A DNA stretch of 64,000 nucleotides, from positions 7,204,501-7,268,500 of the forward strand of contig CM075770.1 in NCBI GenBank assembly GCA_037974665.1. The letters are read 5' to 3'. A model generated the notes under the pieces. That model was not told the origin of the DNA, did not search any database, and saw only the letters and a program-made list of their open reading frames with translations. Position 1 is the stretch's first letter. The number at the start of each line of letters is the position of its first letter. Positions 21,017-31,200 of the stretch are shown piece by piece. The stretch comes from Ehretia macrophylla. Its lineage: Eukaryota > Streptophyta > Magnoliopsida > Boraginales > Ehretiaceae. The position numbers and the translations under genes are program-made.

Positions 21017-23164
21017 GTTTTAAGGAGGGGAGAATGTGAAACCCCAAAATTTTGAACTTATCTTGCTTTGCGTGTTTTATTCTCGTTTTGCATGAATTGA
21101 CCTGTCTATGTACTACATGACTTAGAATGTGATAATTTTGATATCAATACTCTTAGAACATGCTAAATGTGCATTCATGAAATTTTTATAAAAGACGGAG
21201 TCAGAAGTGTTATCGTCGATTTTCAGTGAATAGTATTTCTGAAACACGTCCGCTAAAATTTTGAAACTGGTCTTTTTAACCCTTCTAGACCTAGTCCATG
21301 GACTTTAATAGACCTGTGTTTGATGAAAACGGTTTTAAAATCGGATTAGGAATCTATTAGGGTTTTTACACCGACTTTTGCGAATATCGAGTTTTAAGCC
21401 GACTCGGGTAAAATTGTTTGATTGTAAAACTTCTTGTCACCTAAAAATAACCTACTTGAGCTAGCTTGGGTGTTGAATAATTGTTTTGAACTTTGGTGAT
21501 CAATAAAATGCATTTAAAGTCAAGAAAACACTAAAAACACTAAAGTTTCAACTTTGACTTTTTCCATTTTGTTGACTTATGCATATAAATCTCTACACAC
21601 ACTAAAAACAAAGCAAACACCACAAAAACACATACATTGCAGCCGTGAAAGCTTAGGAAAAAAAAGAGAGATTTTATTCAACTTATTTTCAAAGTAATTT
21701 TGTCTTAGAAAACTCATTTAAAGTCCGAATCTTTTCAAACCGGGCTGGATTCCCCTTGTTGGGCACCTATTGCACGCATTCCTAGCTTTACTTCGGATCA
21801 AAGGTGAGAGAAAAATTCTAGATTTCAAAATGTCATTTTTATACTTTTTCTCATAAATGAAAATTTAACTTTTAGAATTGAAATCTGATGATAGATTATT
21901 GCTCATTGCATGCTAGGGATCATTTTGATGCAATACTATGAATTTCTGTCGGATGTAGGATAATTTTTATTTTCCGGGTATTTAATTTTGATTAAAATGT
22001 TCAAAGTTGAATTAAATGAGTTGTGTTGATAGAAATCGATTGCCGTCGATTTCTAAATACTTGATAATTACGTGATAGTGCCGTTGTAATGCCGAATTTT
22101 CGATTGTGATGTCCGTGCCAAAATCCAAAAATTTCAGCCATGATACACTAGGATTTTAGGGTTATTGGGCATGATTTGGATGTGTTTTGGTTGGTTTCCG
22201 AGGGGGCTAATGTAATTGATTGAACGGGTGAGTGTTTGAAACTGATTTGGAGTTGTTTGGATTAGTAAAATGTAAGATATGATTATTTGAAGTTTAGGTT
22301 GTCTTTATTTAAAATGTTAGATTGAGCCTTAGTTGATTGGGTGTGATTTGAGTGATTGAATTGTGAGTTGTTAATGGTTAGACTAGTGTTAGATTACGTG
22401 TTTGATGCATGTTAAGTTGGATGGCCTACTTTGTCATCTAACTTAGTTGTGTGTGGTTTAATTAAATATTGATCTTATATTGATTATTATTGATTACGGG
22501 AATCAGGCATTTTTGTTGCTGAACTCCCAGATTATTGATTGATTATTGATTATGGGAATGGGGCACTTTTGTTGCTGATCTACCTGTTTATTTATTTATT
22601 ATTGAGTATGGGAATCGGGCACTTTTGTTGCTGATCTCCCAGATTATTGATTGATTATTGATTACGGGAATCGGGCACTTTTGTTGATGATCTCCCTGTT
22701 TATTTATTTATTATTGAGTATGGGAATCGGGCACTTTTGTTGCTGATCTCCCAGTTTATTTATTGATTACGAGAATCGGGCACTTTTGTTGCTGATCTCT
22801 CGGTTTATTTATGTTGAGTCTCATTGTTGTGAGCTTTGATAATGTTGTGTCACCTCGGGAGGCATCCTGGGCTGCGGGCACAGTTATCATGGCTAATCCC
22901 TATCTCGCATGGGCGGAGAGGCCATGGGGTGTGGGTCTAGGTTAAGGTACCTCAGGATTGTGTCATTGAGTTTGGAGGAGTTGTTGAGCATGGAATTGGT
23001 GTATGGGGCTTCATCAGCAAATGTATCGTATCCTTATTGTGTGTTTACAATTATTACTATTGTTGCATTTATAATGATTATTGATGTTCATTGTGTGTTT
23101 ACTGACTCAAAGGATTATTCTAAGGAGTTTAGTAGACCTTACTCAAGATCTATCGGATCCTCAC

Positions 23165-23187
23165 TGGGCTTATTTTATATAAGCTCA
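23165..23187 (+). other. LTR acceptor-proximal hairpin, element C LTR 2
   Basis: Same stem as LTR 1: TGGGCTTAT / ATAAGCTCA with loop TTTAT. Confidence 0.62.
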
Positions 23188-24781
23188 CTCTCTATTATTG
23201 CATGCATACATGTGTACTATCGCAAGTTACGGGTACGTGCCTCCTGAAGAGGAGAATGTGGAAAATGTGCCTTACGTGGATGAGTCTTGTGTTCCGGAGT
23301 CTTATCCTTGATGTTGTATTGTGACGCCCGAGATTTTAGCCGTACATTTATTTACTGTTGCATCTATTGTTTGCGCATTTCCTTCTGTGCTTTATTAACT
23401 GGCTTCTTTAGCTACTATTCATCCCGTTTTCAAACTATATTCTATTAGTGAATTAGTATTTTTATTAAATCACATTAATTGTTAGAGGAGTGGGAAAAAT
23501 GTGCAATTGAGCTAGAGGCGATAGGAGAGCTCGTTTAGAAAATGTTTTTAGTAGTTAAGTGAATAGTGTTACGTAACAAACTTAGAGATTTAAATAACTA
23601 ACATTACTTTTCATCTCAGGCTCGTTTTTAAGTTAATAACGCGCATTCTAGTGACCTTTTAAATACCCAAACTTGACCCCACCTCAACTTAATCTTATAT
23701 AAATCACATAAGCTCATTAAAACACACAAAAAAAAAAGAACAATGTGCAGGAATTACTGTAGCAGGCCGAAAATACCAAATGAGAAGGAAAAAAGGAGAT
23801 TCTTGCTTCAACAATCTTGCATTTTGAGCTTCTAGATTCATCTTGGGAGGGGTTTTGAGCAACCTAGAGTCTTCAACAAGCTTCTTCATCTTCAAAGTTG
23901 TGAGGGAGATGCATTTATTTGTTTTTAAAGTTTATGTGCATATATTGAATTTTATTGATTTGTTGATATTAGCTATAAAACTTGTTATGAATGCTTCCTA
24001 TGAGTTATTTAATGTCTCTAGAGCTAACTTTTGAGGGTTGATAACAAAGTTAATGGTTGAATGTTGAATTTGATCAAAGAGATGATGAATAGTGCCTAGA
24101 ACTAGGGTTTTGAGAAAATTTGCTAATTGGCTTGAATTGATGCATCAATTAGGTGCTCTAGACCCTAGGGAAGTTAGTTGAAAAGCCACGTTAGGTTGAA
24201 TCACTCGAATTTGAACTTAATTGCATAATTAGCTTACTTTAAAAAGGGGGGTTTATACGTTAAGCAATCCGGGCAAGTTTGGGCATTGGTTTGGGTATCC
24301 TTGAGCTAAGGAAGCACCTTTGGTGTTTTCGTTTCGCGAAAATGGGATTCGGTTAGTATGGTTGTAGTTCAAACCCGTTCGGGGCCTTCCCGAACTTTTG
24401 CTTCAAAAATGAGTTTTAGTGACTTTAAAAGGTTCCTTTGGGCTTAATTAGGAATATAGCAAGACTAGGGTATGATTGGGAATCTCGAACCATGCTTAGG
24501 AGAAAGAAAGCTCGGTTAAAGAAAGGGGAAATGTAGTTTTTAGCCATTTTAGTTGCATTTGGAACTTGTTGTGTGTTAGTAATGCCTTGCATTGAATATT
24601 TAGGATGTATTTAAGTTATTTGACTAGATTATTGGAATTAATTGTGTTGATTGCTTCTTTTGGCATCTATTAGTTAATAACGTGCTTATATGAACTTTTA
24701 TCGTGCATAAATATGAGGGCGGCCTACTTTGTCGTCCCTCTTATGTGATATGTGTTATATTGATTGCATGTGACTTGTATT

Positions 24782-24793
24782 GGGTTGCGCAAC
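24782..24793. repeat. 12-bp perfect palindrome in the solo LTR
   Basis: GGTTGCGCAACC is its own reverse complement. Function unknown; it may be chance. Confidence 0.4.
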
Positions 24794-25186
24794 CTTTTTC
24801 GGACATGGTAGCGTCGAGAAACACGGGCGGCGTCTGGCTTGCCGTGCTCCCTCGACTACCATGGTGCCTATTCCCTTTCTCGCTGAGGCATACTCCACTA
24901 CCCCAGAGGCAAGGTTCACCTGCTGGGCATGGACCTACCTCGGGAGAAAGGATCGTAGGATCGGGATACATCCAGAGTATCCCAATTGTTGGTGTTTGGG
25001 GTTTGCCGGCATGTTCGTGAAGTTCGTGGTTCGTGGCTCGCGATTGAAGACTTGGAAGTGGAACTGTATCCTTTTAAAAGTGATTAATTGCTTGGCTTAT
25101 TGTCTTGTTGGTTTATGTGGATTATATATGTTTTCTTCTGTTTGAATATCATATTGCACGTTGGCATGTTGTATCACCTCCCTCGC

Positions 25187-25205
25187 TGGGCAACTTTGTT
25201 GCTCA
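25187..25205 (+). other. LTR acceptor-proximal hairpin, solo LTR
   Basis: TGGGCAAC-TTT-GTTGCTCA, eight pairs with one G-U. The 3' arm runs into CTCATTCCTCATTT and the acceptor GTTTCAG at 25227. Stem sequence differs from A, B and C while pairing is kept. Confidence 0.66.
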
Positions 25206-25227
25206 TTCCTCATTTAATATGTTTCAG

Positions 25228-25295
25228 GTGAAGCTGAGGTGAATCCTCAACTGATAGAAGAAGAGGAAGAAGTGCTAGTTAAGCAATTTCGGTGA
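25228..25295 (+). other. Acidic second-exon frame, solo LTR
   Basis: Directly after GTTTCAG. With two bases of a split codon it reads 21 codons then TGA: EAEVNPQLIEEEEEVLVKQF and one further residue. The acidic centre and spacing match the frame in D (VVEADPLEVIEEEEQVEVFP), although the LTRs differ elsewhere. Upstream, a run ending at 23895-23905 (...KLLHLQS) is open in the compatible phase for about 20 codons but has no ATG. Confidence 0.45.
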
Positions 25296-26249
25296 CTTCT
25301 TGTGTGATAAGGTTGTCTAAAATGAGAAGTTTGCGTGGAGTTGTTGTTGATTGCATTTTTGTGACCTTGGGGTCTTGAGTATAAATGGTGAATGTAATAA
25401 TTTGTAATCTTGTATGTTGGATATAAAGAGAAATGACATGTAATAAACCATAGTAAACTTATTCTTTTGCATGCTTGTGTGATTAACAAACTTGGAAGTA
25501 GAACTTGGCTATTGTTGTATCTAATTACCTATAGTTAAAATTAGAAATGCTTTGCTTGCTTGTGTGTTATATGTAATTGTTGTTCCGAGGCTCGGATGGC
25601 CTTGTGATCACGGGTGGCCCATAAAAATCTTGGAGGATTGGTTATAAGAGTTGCTGTTTGTGGATCTAGCATCATGGGTGTCTTTGTGCAGGTACCAGTT
25701 TAGTCCTATAAACAGGGGACACTCCGTCCGTTTTCCCCTAAAAATTTTGTACCCGGGGTTTGGAATTGGGTGAGGATAGCGTGATAAATAGAAGTCCCGG
25801 TCTCGTGAGGGATCGGGGCGTTACATGTATTGTCTTACTATCTTGTATATTAACTTAGTAGCCTTTTCTATGCTTTATAGTTCTTATTGTATAGGATGCT
25901 AAAAAGAATATAAATTAGTTGTTACTATTCTAGCAGCTTCTTTTGTCTATGGTTAAGTTGTTAGATGGGTCTCAACTTATTTTTGAAATGTATGATAAGG
26001 TTGAGGTATTGTATGTTATGTTGGAACGGAGGCAGATAACGAGGACTGATTATTGTATATTACGGTTATGTTGTGTGTTGTTATGCTGTTGAGGAGTTGT
26101 TGTTTGTATGGTTATGGAATTGGATGTTTAATTTTATTAATGAGGTTTGTTTAGAACCTCGATATTCTATTTGCTGTCGTTATACTGCCGAAATCCCGTT
26201 GCGTCCTGACTGATTGTAGGTAGGGTCAAGTTGGGACGTGACATTTAAG

Positions 26250-26263
26250 TGGTATCAGAGCTT
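26250..26263 (+). other. Primer-binding site, element C interior 2
   Basis: TGGTATCAGAGCTT, same spacing from the LTR as in interior 1. Confidence 0.93.
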
Positions 26264-26511
26264 GATTAGCTGTCAGCCAGGGTATTCTCGGAATGTGGGT
26301 AATGGTCTAAGCACGCATGTATGTATGAAGTGAAAGAAAAGTGAAATATGTGTTAATATGATTAAATGATTAAGTGATTATGTGATTTAGTGCTTATGTG
26401 ATTATGTGATCAATTTGTTTATGTGTTTTATATGAGTTTGTTGTTTAGGTGTTAATAATTGTTTATAACCTGTTTACGTGCTATAACTGTGCTAACTCTT
26501 TGATTAGTACG

Positions 26512-27834
26512 ATGGCCGGTAGACCGAGGACTCGTGGTAGGCCCGAGATAGTAGATGAGGTTTCTGGTAGTGTGGCACAGGGCCGTGATAGGGGTGATGA
26601 TACGTTAGGGGCAACAATGGATCGGATTGCAGATTTGATGGCTAGACAGGCCCAGTTGTTAGCGGGTCAGGCTACTCAGACTCAGGCATTGCAGGCCCAG
26701 ATACAGAATGTACTGGGTGGTAATCACTGTCGAGGTTCTATGAAGGAGTTTCTGGGGTACAATCCTCCTAGATTTCAGGGAGAGCCTGATGATAGGAAGG
26801 CCGAGTCGTGGATTAGTAAGTTAGAGAAATTTTTTGATCCTCTCGGGTACATTGATGAGAGGAAGGTGACTTCTGCTGTCTATTTGCTTGATGATGAGAC
26901 AGAGGAGTGGTAGCGCACTCTGAGAGCCAGTTGGGAGACCCGGGGTGTTCCGTATGTTTGGGATGCCTTTCTGACTGCTTTTAGGGATAAGTATGTCCCG
27001 AGGGTTGCACGGGATAAGAGATAGGCTGAGTTCCTATCTTTGGTACAGGGGGATTCTTCTGTGGCTCAGTATGAGGCTACATTCACTAGGTTGTCTCGGT
27101 ATGCACCGGAGTTTGTACCTGTGGATGAGAGGAAGACCCGTAGATTTATGTTGGGATTGAGGCCCGAGATTCAGGATGCAATGGCTCTGAATCGCTATGA
27201 TATCTTCACTGAGGCTTTTGATGCAGCTTCTAGGTTAGAGAAGAGGAAAGGGGATCAGATTGTCTCTAGTCAGCCTAGTAAGAGGCCGTATCAGCCACAG
27301 GGCCAGCAGGTTGTCTACAGGCCACCAGCCCAACAGGGTTCTTATAGGCCACAGGGTCAGCAGAGTTACTATCAGCCTCATATTCAGCAGGGGCCATATC
27401 AGGTTCAGACTCAGTATAGGCCAGCCCAGTCTCAGGGTCAGTACAGGCCTAGTGTGGTGAGACCTCAGCAGCAGGCTGGTTCAGCTGCTTATTCAGCTTC
27501 TGGTTCTTTAGGAGGCAGTGTCAGTGCTCCGATGCTGCAGTGTGTTTATTGTAAACGTAAGGGCCATATGGAGGCCGACTGTCGAAGAAAGGCAGGGATG
27601 TGTTTAGGTTGCGGTAGCAACCAACACCGGGCGAGGGATTGCCCCAGGTATTAGTGTTCTACGGGTCAGCCAGCAGTCCAGGGTTATCAGGGTGGACCTG
27701 CAAGCAGTACGCCTCAGCAGCAGCGGGCTCAGGCTTGGGCCTACGTAGTGGACTTGGAGGAATTGCCAGAGGCGACAGCAGTGGTGAAAGGTAACTTACT
27801 TATTCTCAACCAATTAAATATTATACCTCCTTGA
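26512..27834 (+). pseudogene. gag, interior 2 of element C (three in-frame stops)
   Basis: 441-codon frame, closely similar to 19063-20376, with a 12-base in-frame stretch absent from copy 1 (near 27480) and a 3-base difference further on. Both zinc knuckles are present (CVYCKRKGHMEADC, CLGCGSNQHRARDC). Its stops are at 26911-26913 (Trp to TAG, one codon away from the first stop of copy 1), 27022-27024 (Arg to TAG) and 27652-27654 (Gln CAG to TAG). No stop is shared with copy 1, so each was broken independently. The frame ends at the same TGA as copy 1. Confidence 0.9.
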
Positions 27835-27974
27835 GTGCAACATGCTAAAATGTAAGTAGAAAGTTTGCCTTATGCGATTAAAGTTAGCATGTGCATCATA
27901 TCAGTTGGCGACTGAGTAGTATGTGACGCTGAGGTATATGGAATTCCGATTAGGGGTCAAGCTACTTTATGAAT

Positions 27975-28456
27975 ATACATTGATTATTAGGATTCTTATT
28001 TGGTGACTTTATACGGCATTCTTCCTCGAGATTTCTGTATGGAGATTCTTATTCAACATACTTCTTTGGACATCTTCTATGGTATTTTCTATGCGGTATT
28101 CTTATGTGGAATTCTGATACGGTATTATCCGGAGTTCTTATATTGGGATTATTATTTGGTATTCTCGCTTGGTGATCTTGTTCGAAGTTCTCAATTGGTA
28201 TTCTTGATTGGTGCTCTATTACGGGATCTATGTTTGGTGTTCTTCTTCGGTAATTTATTTGAGATTCTTATTCAGAAATTCTAGTTAGTGTTCTTATTCA
28301 GCGTTCCTATTTAAGCTTCTTGTTTGGGGATTTTTATTCGATGATCTTATTTGGTGTTCCTACTTGGTGTTCTTGGTTCGTATTTGGAATTTAGTAATTG
28401 GTCTTTCAATCAGTATGTTTGAGTCAGCACCTGAGTTTGTCTTGGGATCGATGCAG
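27975..28456 (+). repeat. Degenerate ATTCTTATTYGG array, interior 2
   Basis: Near-copy of 20501-20998, strand-biased loose units with no protein. The open frame 28000-28284 within it is a product of the T-rich bias. Confidence 0.7.
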
Positions 28457-28474
28457 AATTGCGAGGACGCACTT
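28457..28474 (+). other. Pre-polypurine hairpin, element C interior 2
   Basis: AATTGCG-AGGA-CGCACTT: one mismatch relative to interior 1. Confidence 0.55.
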
Positions 28475-28492
28475 ATTTTAAGGAGGGGAGAA

Positions 28493-31195
28493 TGTGAAAG
28501 CCCAAAATTTTGACCTTATCTCGCTTTGCGTGTTTTATTCTCGTTTTGCGTGAATTGACCTGTCTATGTGCTACATAACTTAGAATGTGATAATTTTGAT
28601 ATCAATACTCTTAGAACATGCTAAATGTGCATTTATGAAATTTTCATAAAAAACGGAGTCAGAAATTTTATCGTCGATTTTCAGTGAATAGTGTTTTCGA
28701 AACACGTGCGCTAAAATTTTGACACTGTTCTTTTTAACCCTTCTAGATCTAGTTCTTGGACTTTAATAGACCTGTGTTTGATGAAAACGGTTTTAAAATC
28801 GGTTTAGGAATTTATTAGGGTTTTTACACCGACTTTTGCAAAAATTGAGTTTTAAGCCGACTCGGGTGAAATTGTTTGATTGTAAAACTTCTTGTCATCT
28901 AAAAATAACTTACTTGAGCTAGCTTGGGTGTTGAATAATTGTTTTGAACTTTGGTGATCAATAAAATGCATATAAAGTCAAGAAAACACTAAAAACACTA
29001 AAGTTTCAACTTTGACTTTTTCTATTTTGTTGACTTATGCATATAAATCTCTACACACACTAAAAACAAAGAAAACACCACAAAAACACATACATTGCAT
29101 CCGTGAAAGCTTAGGGAAAAAAAAGAGATTTTATTCATCTTATTTTTAAAGTAATTTTGCCTTAGAAAACTCATTTAAAGTCCGAATCTTTTCAAACCGG
29201 GCTGGATTCCGCTTGTTGGGCACCTATTGCACGCATTCCTAGCTTTACTTCGGATCAAAGGTGAGAGAAAAATTATAGATCTCAAAATGTCATTTTTATT
29301 CTTTTTCTCATAAATGAAAATTTAACCGTTAGAATTGAAATCTGATGATAGATTATTGCTCCTTGCATGCTAGGGATCATTTGATGCAATACTATGATTT
29401 TCTGTCGGATGTAGCATAATTTTTATTTTCCGGGTATTTAATTTTGATTAAAATGTTCAAAGTTGAATTAAATGAGTTGTGTTGATAGAAATCGATTGCC
29501 GTCGATTTCTAAATACTTGATAATTACGTGGTAGCGCCGTTGTAATGCCGAATTTTCGATTGTGATGTCCGTGCCAAAATCCAAAAATTTCAGCCATGAT
29601 ACACTAGGGTTTTAGGGTTATTGGGCATGATTTGGATGTGTTTTGGTTGGTTTCCGAGGGGGCTAATGTAGTTGATTGAACGGGTGAGTGTTTGAAACTG
29701 ATTTGGAGTTGTCTGGATTAGTAAAATGTAAGATATGATGATTTGAAGTTTAGGTTGTCCTTATTTAAAATGTTAGATTGAGCCTTAGTTGATTGGGTGT
29801 GGTTTGAGTGATTGAATTGTGAGTTGTTAATGCTTAGACTAGGGTTAGATTACGTGTTTCATGCATGTTAAGTTGGATGGCCTACTTTGTCATCTAACTT
29901 AGTTGTTTGTTGTTTAATTAAATATTGATGTTATATTGATTATTATTGATTACGGGAATCGGGCACTTTTGTTGCTGATCTCCCAGATTATTGATTGATT
30001 ATTGATTATGGGAATCGGGCACTTTTGTTGCTGATCTCCCTGTTTATTTATTTATTATTGAGTATGGGAATCGGGCACTTTTGTTGCTGATCTCCCAGTT
30101 TATTGATTGATTATTGATTATGGGAATCGGGCACTTTTGTTGCTGATCTCCCTGTTTATTTATTTATTATTGAGTATGGGAATCGGGCACTTTTGTTACT
30201 GATCTCCCAGTTTATTTATTAATTATTGATTACGGGAATCGGGCACTTTTGTTGCTGATCTTTCGGTTTATTTATGTTGAGTCTCATTGTTGTGAGCTTT
30301 GATAATGTAATGTCACCTCGGGAGGCATCCTAGGCTGCGGGTACAGTTATCATGGCTAATCCGTATCTCGCATGGGCGGAGATGCAATGGGGTATGGGTC
30401 TAGGTCAAGGTACCTCAAGATGGTGTCATTGAGTTTGGAGGAGTTGTTGAGCATGGAATTGGTGTATGGAGCTTCATTAGCAAATGTATCGTATCCTTGT
30501 TGTGTGTTTACAGTTATTACTATTGTTACATTATAATGATTATTGACGTTCATTGTGTGTTTACTGACTCAAAGGATTATTCTAAGGAGTTTAATAGACC
30601 TTACTCAAGATCTATCGAATCCTCACTGGGCTTATTTTATATAAGCTCACTCTCTATTATTGCATGCATACATGTGTACTATCGCAGGATTACGGGTACG
30701 TGCCTCCTGAAGAGGAGAATGTGGAAAATGTGCCTTACGTGGATGAGTCTTGTGTTCCGGAGTCTTATCCTTGATGTTGTATTGTCTTACTATCTTGTAT
30801 ATTAACTTAGTAGCCTTTTCTATGCTTTATAGTTCTTATTGTATAGGATGCTGAAAAGAATATAAATTAGTTGTTACTATTCTAGCAGCTTCTTTTGTCT
30901 ATGGTTAAGTTGTTAGATGGGTCTCAACTTATTTTTGAAATGTATGATAAGGTTGAGGTATTGTATGTTATGTTGGAACGGAGGCAGATAATGAGGACTG
31001 ATTATTGTATATTACGGTTATGTTGTGTGTTGTTATGCTGTTGAGGAGTTGTTATTTGTATGGTTATGGAATTGGATGCTTAATTTTATTAATGAGGTTG
31101 GTTTAGAACCTTGGTATTCTATTTACTGTCGTTATACTGCCGAAATCCCGTTGCGTCCTGACTGATTGTAGGTGGGGTCGAGTTGGGGCGTGACA
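28493..31195 (+). repeat. Element C LTR 3
   Basis: 2,703 bases, TGTGAAAGCCC...GGGGCGTGACA. TATA 29042-29047, donor 29260/29261, minisatellite 29935-30263, hairpin 30627-30649. Differs from LTR 1 by scattered substitutions. Confidence 0.93.
30627..30649 (+). other. LTR acceptor-proximal hairpin, element C LTR 3
   Basis: TGGGCTTAT / ATAAGCTCA with loop TTTAT, as in LTRs 1 and 2. Confidence 0.62.
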
Positions 31196-31200
31196 AGATC
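31196..31200. repeat. Target-site duplication of element C (right)
   Basis: agatc, identical to 16094-16098. Confidence 0.9.

Larger units (their letters stand above)
23320..25825 (+). mobile_element. Solo LTR nested in element C LTR 2
   Basis: 2,506 bases, TGTGACGCCCGAG...GGGGCGTTACA, with a perfect 5-bp duplication tgtat at 23315-23319 and 25826-25830. The uninterrupted target is visible in LTRs 1 and 3 (gatgttgtattgtctt). There is no interior, so it is the product of LTR-LTR recombination. Its ends and middle (..cctcgctgggcaac..., the block ggcctactttgtcg) relate it to A and B but it is a distinct family. It must be younger than the insertion of C. Confidence 0.93.
21035..26243 (+). repeat. 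Element C LTR 2 (interrupted by a solo LTR)
   Basis: Same LTR as 16099-18794, split by the insertion at 23320-25825. Without the insertion and one copy of its duplication it is 2,698 bases. Contains TATA 21584-21589, donor 21803/21804, minisatellite 22478-22802 and hairpin 23165-23187. Confidence 0.93.
16099..31195 (+). mobile_element. Element C: dimeric gag-only retrotransposon (LTR-int-LTR-int-LTR)
   Basis: Three LTRs (16099-18794, 21035-26243, 28493-31195) and two interiors (18795-21034, 26244-28492) lie head to tail. Perfect 5-bp duplications (agatc) occur only at the outer ends. Each interior has primer site, a broken gag, a degenerate repeat and a polypurine tract, but no RT, RNase H or integrase. 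This matches the TR-GAG class of non-autonomous elements. A dimer with one shared duplication is most simply explained by unequal recombination between LTRs of two allelic or sister copies after insertion. A second insertion into its own LTR would leave inner duplications, and I see none at 18794/21035 or 26243/28493. Confidence 0.92.

Noticed and set aside
24703-25145. Overlapping open frames of 105 and 121 codons in the solo LTR
   Set aside because: GC-richer LTR stretch homologous to non-coding parts of A; no conserved frame there.
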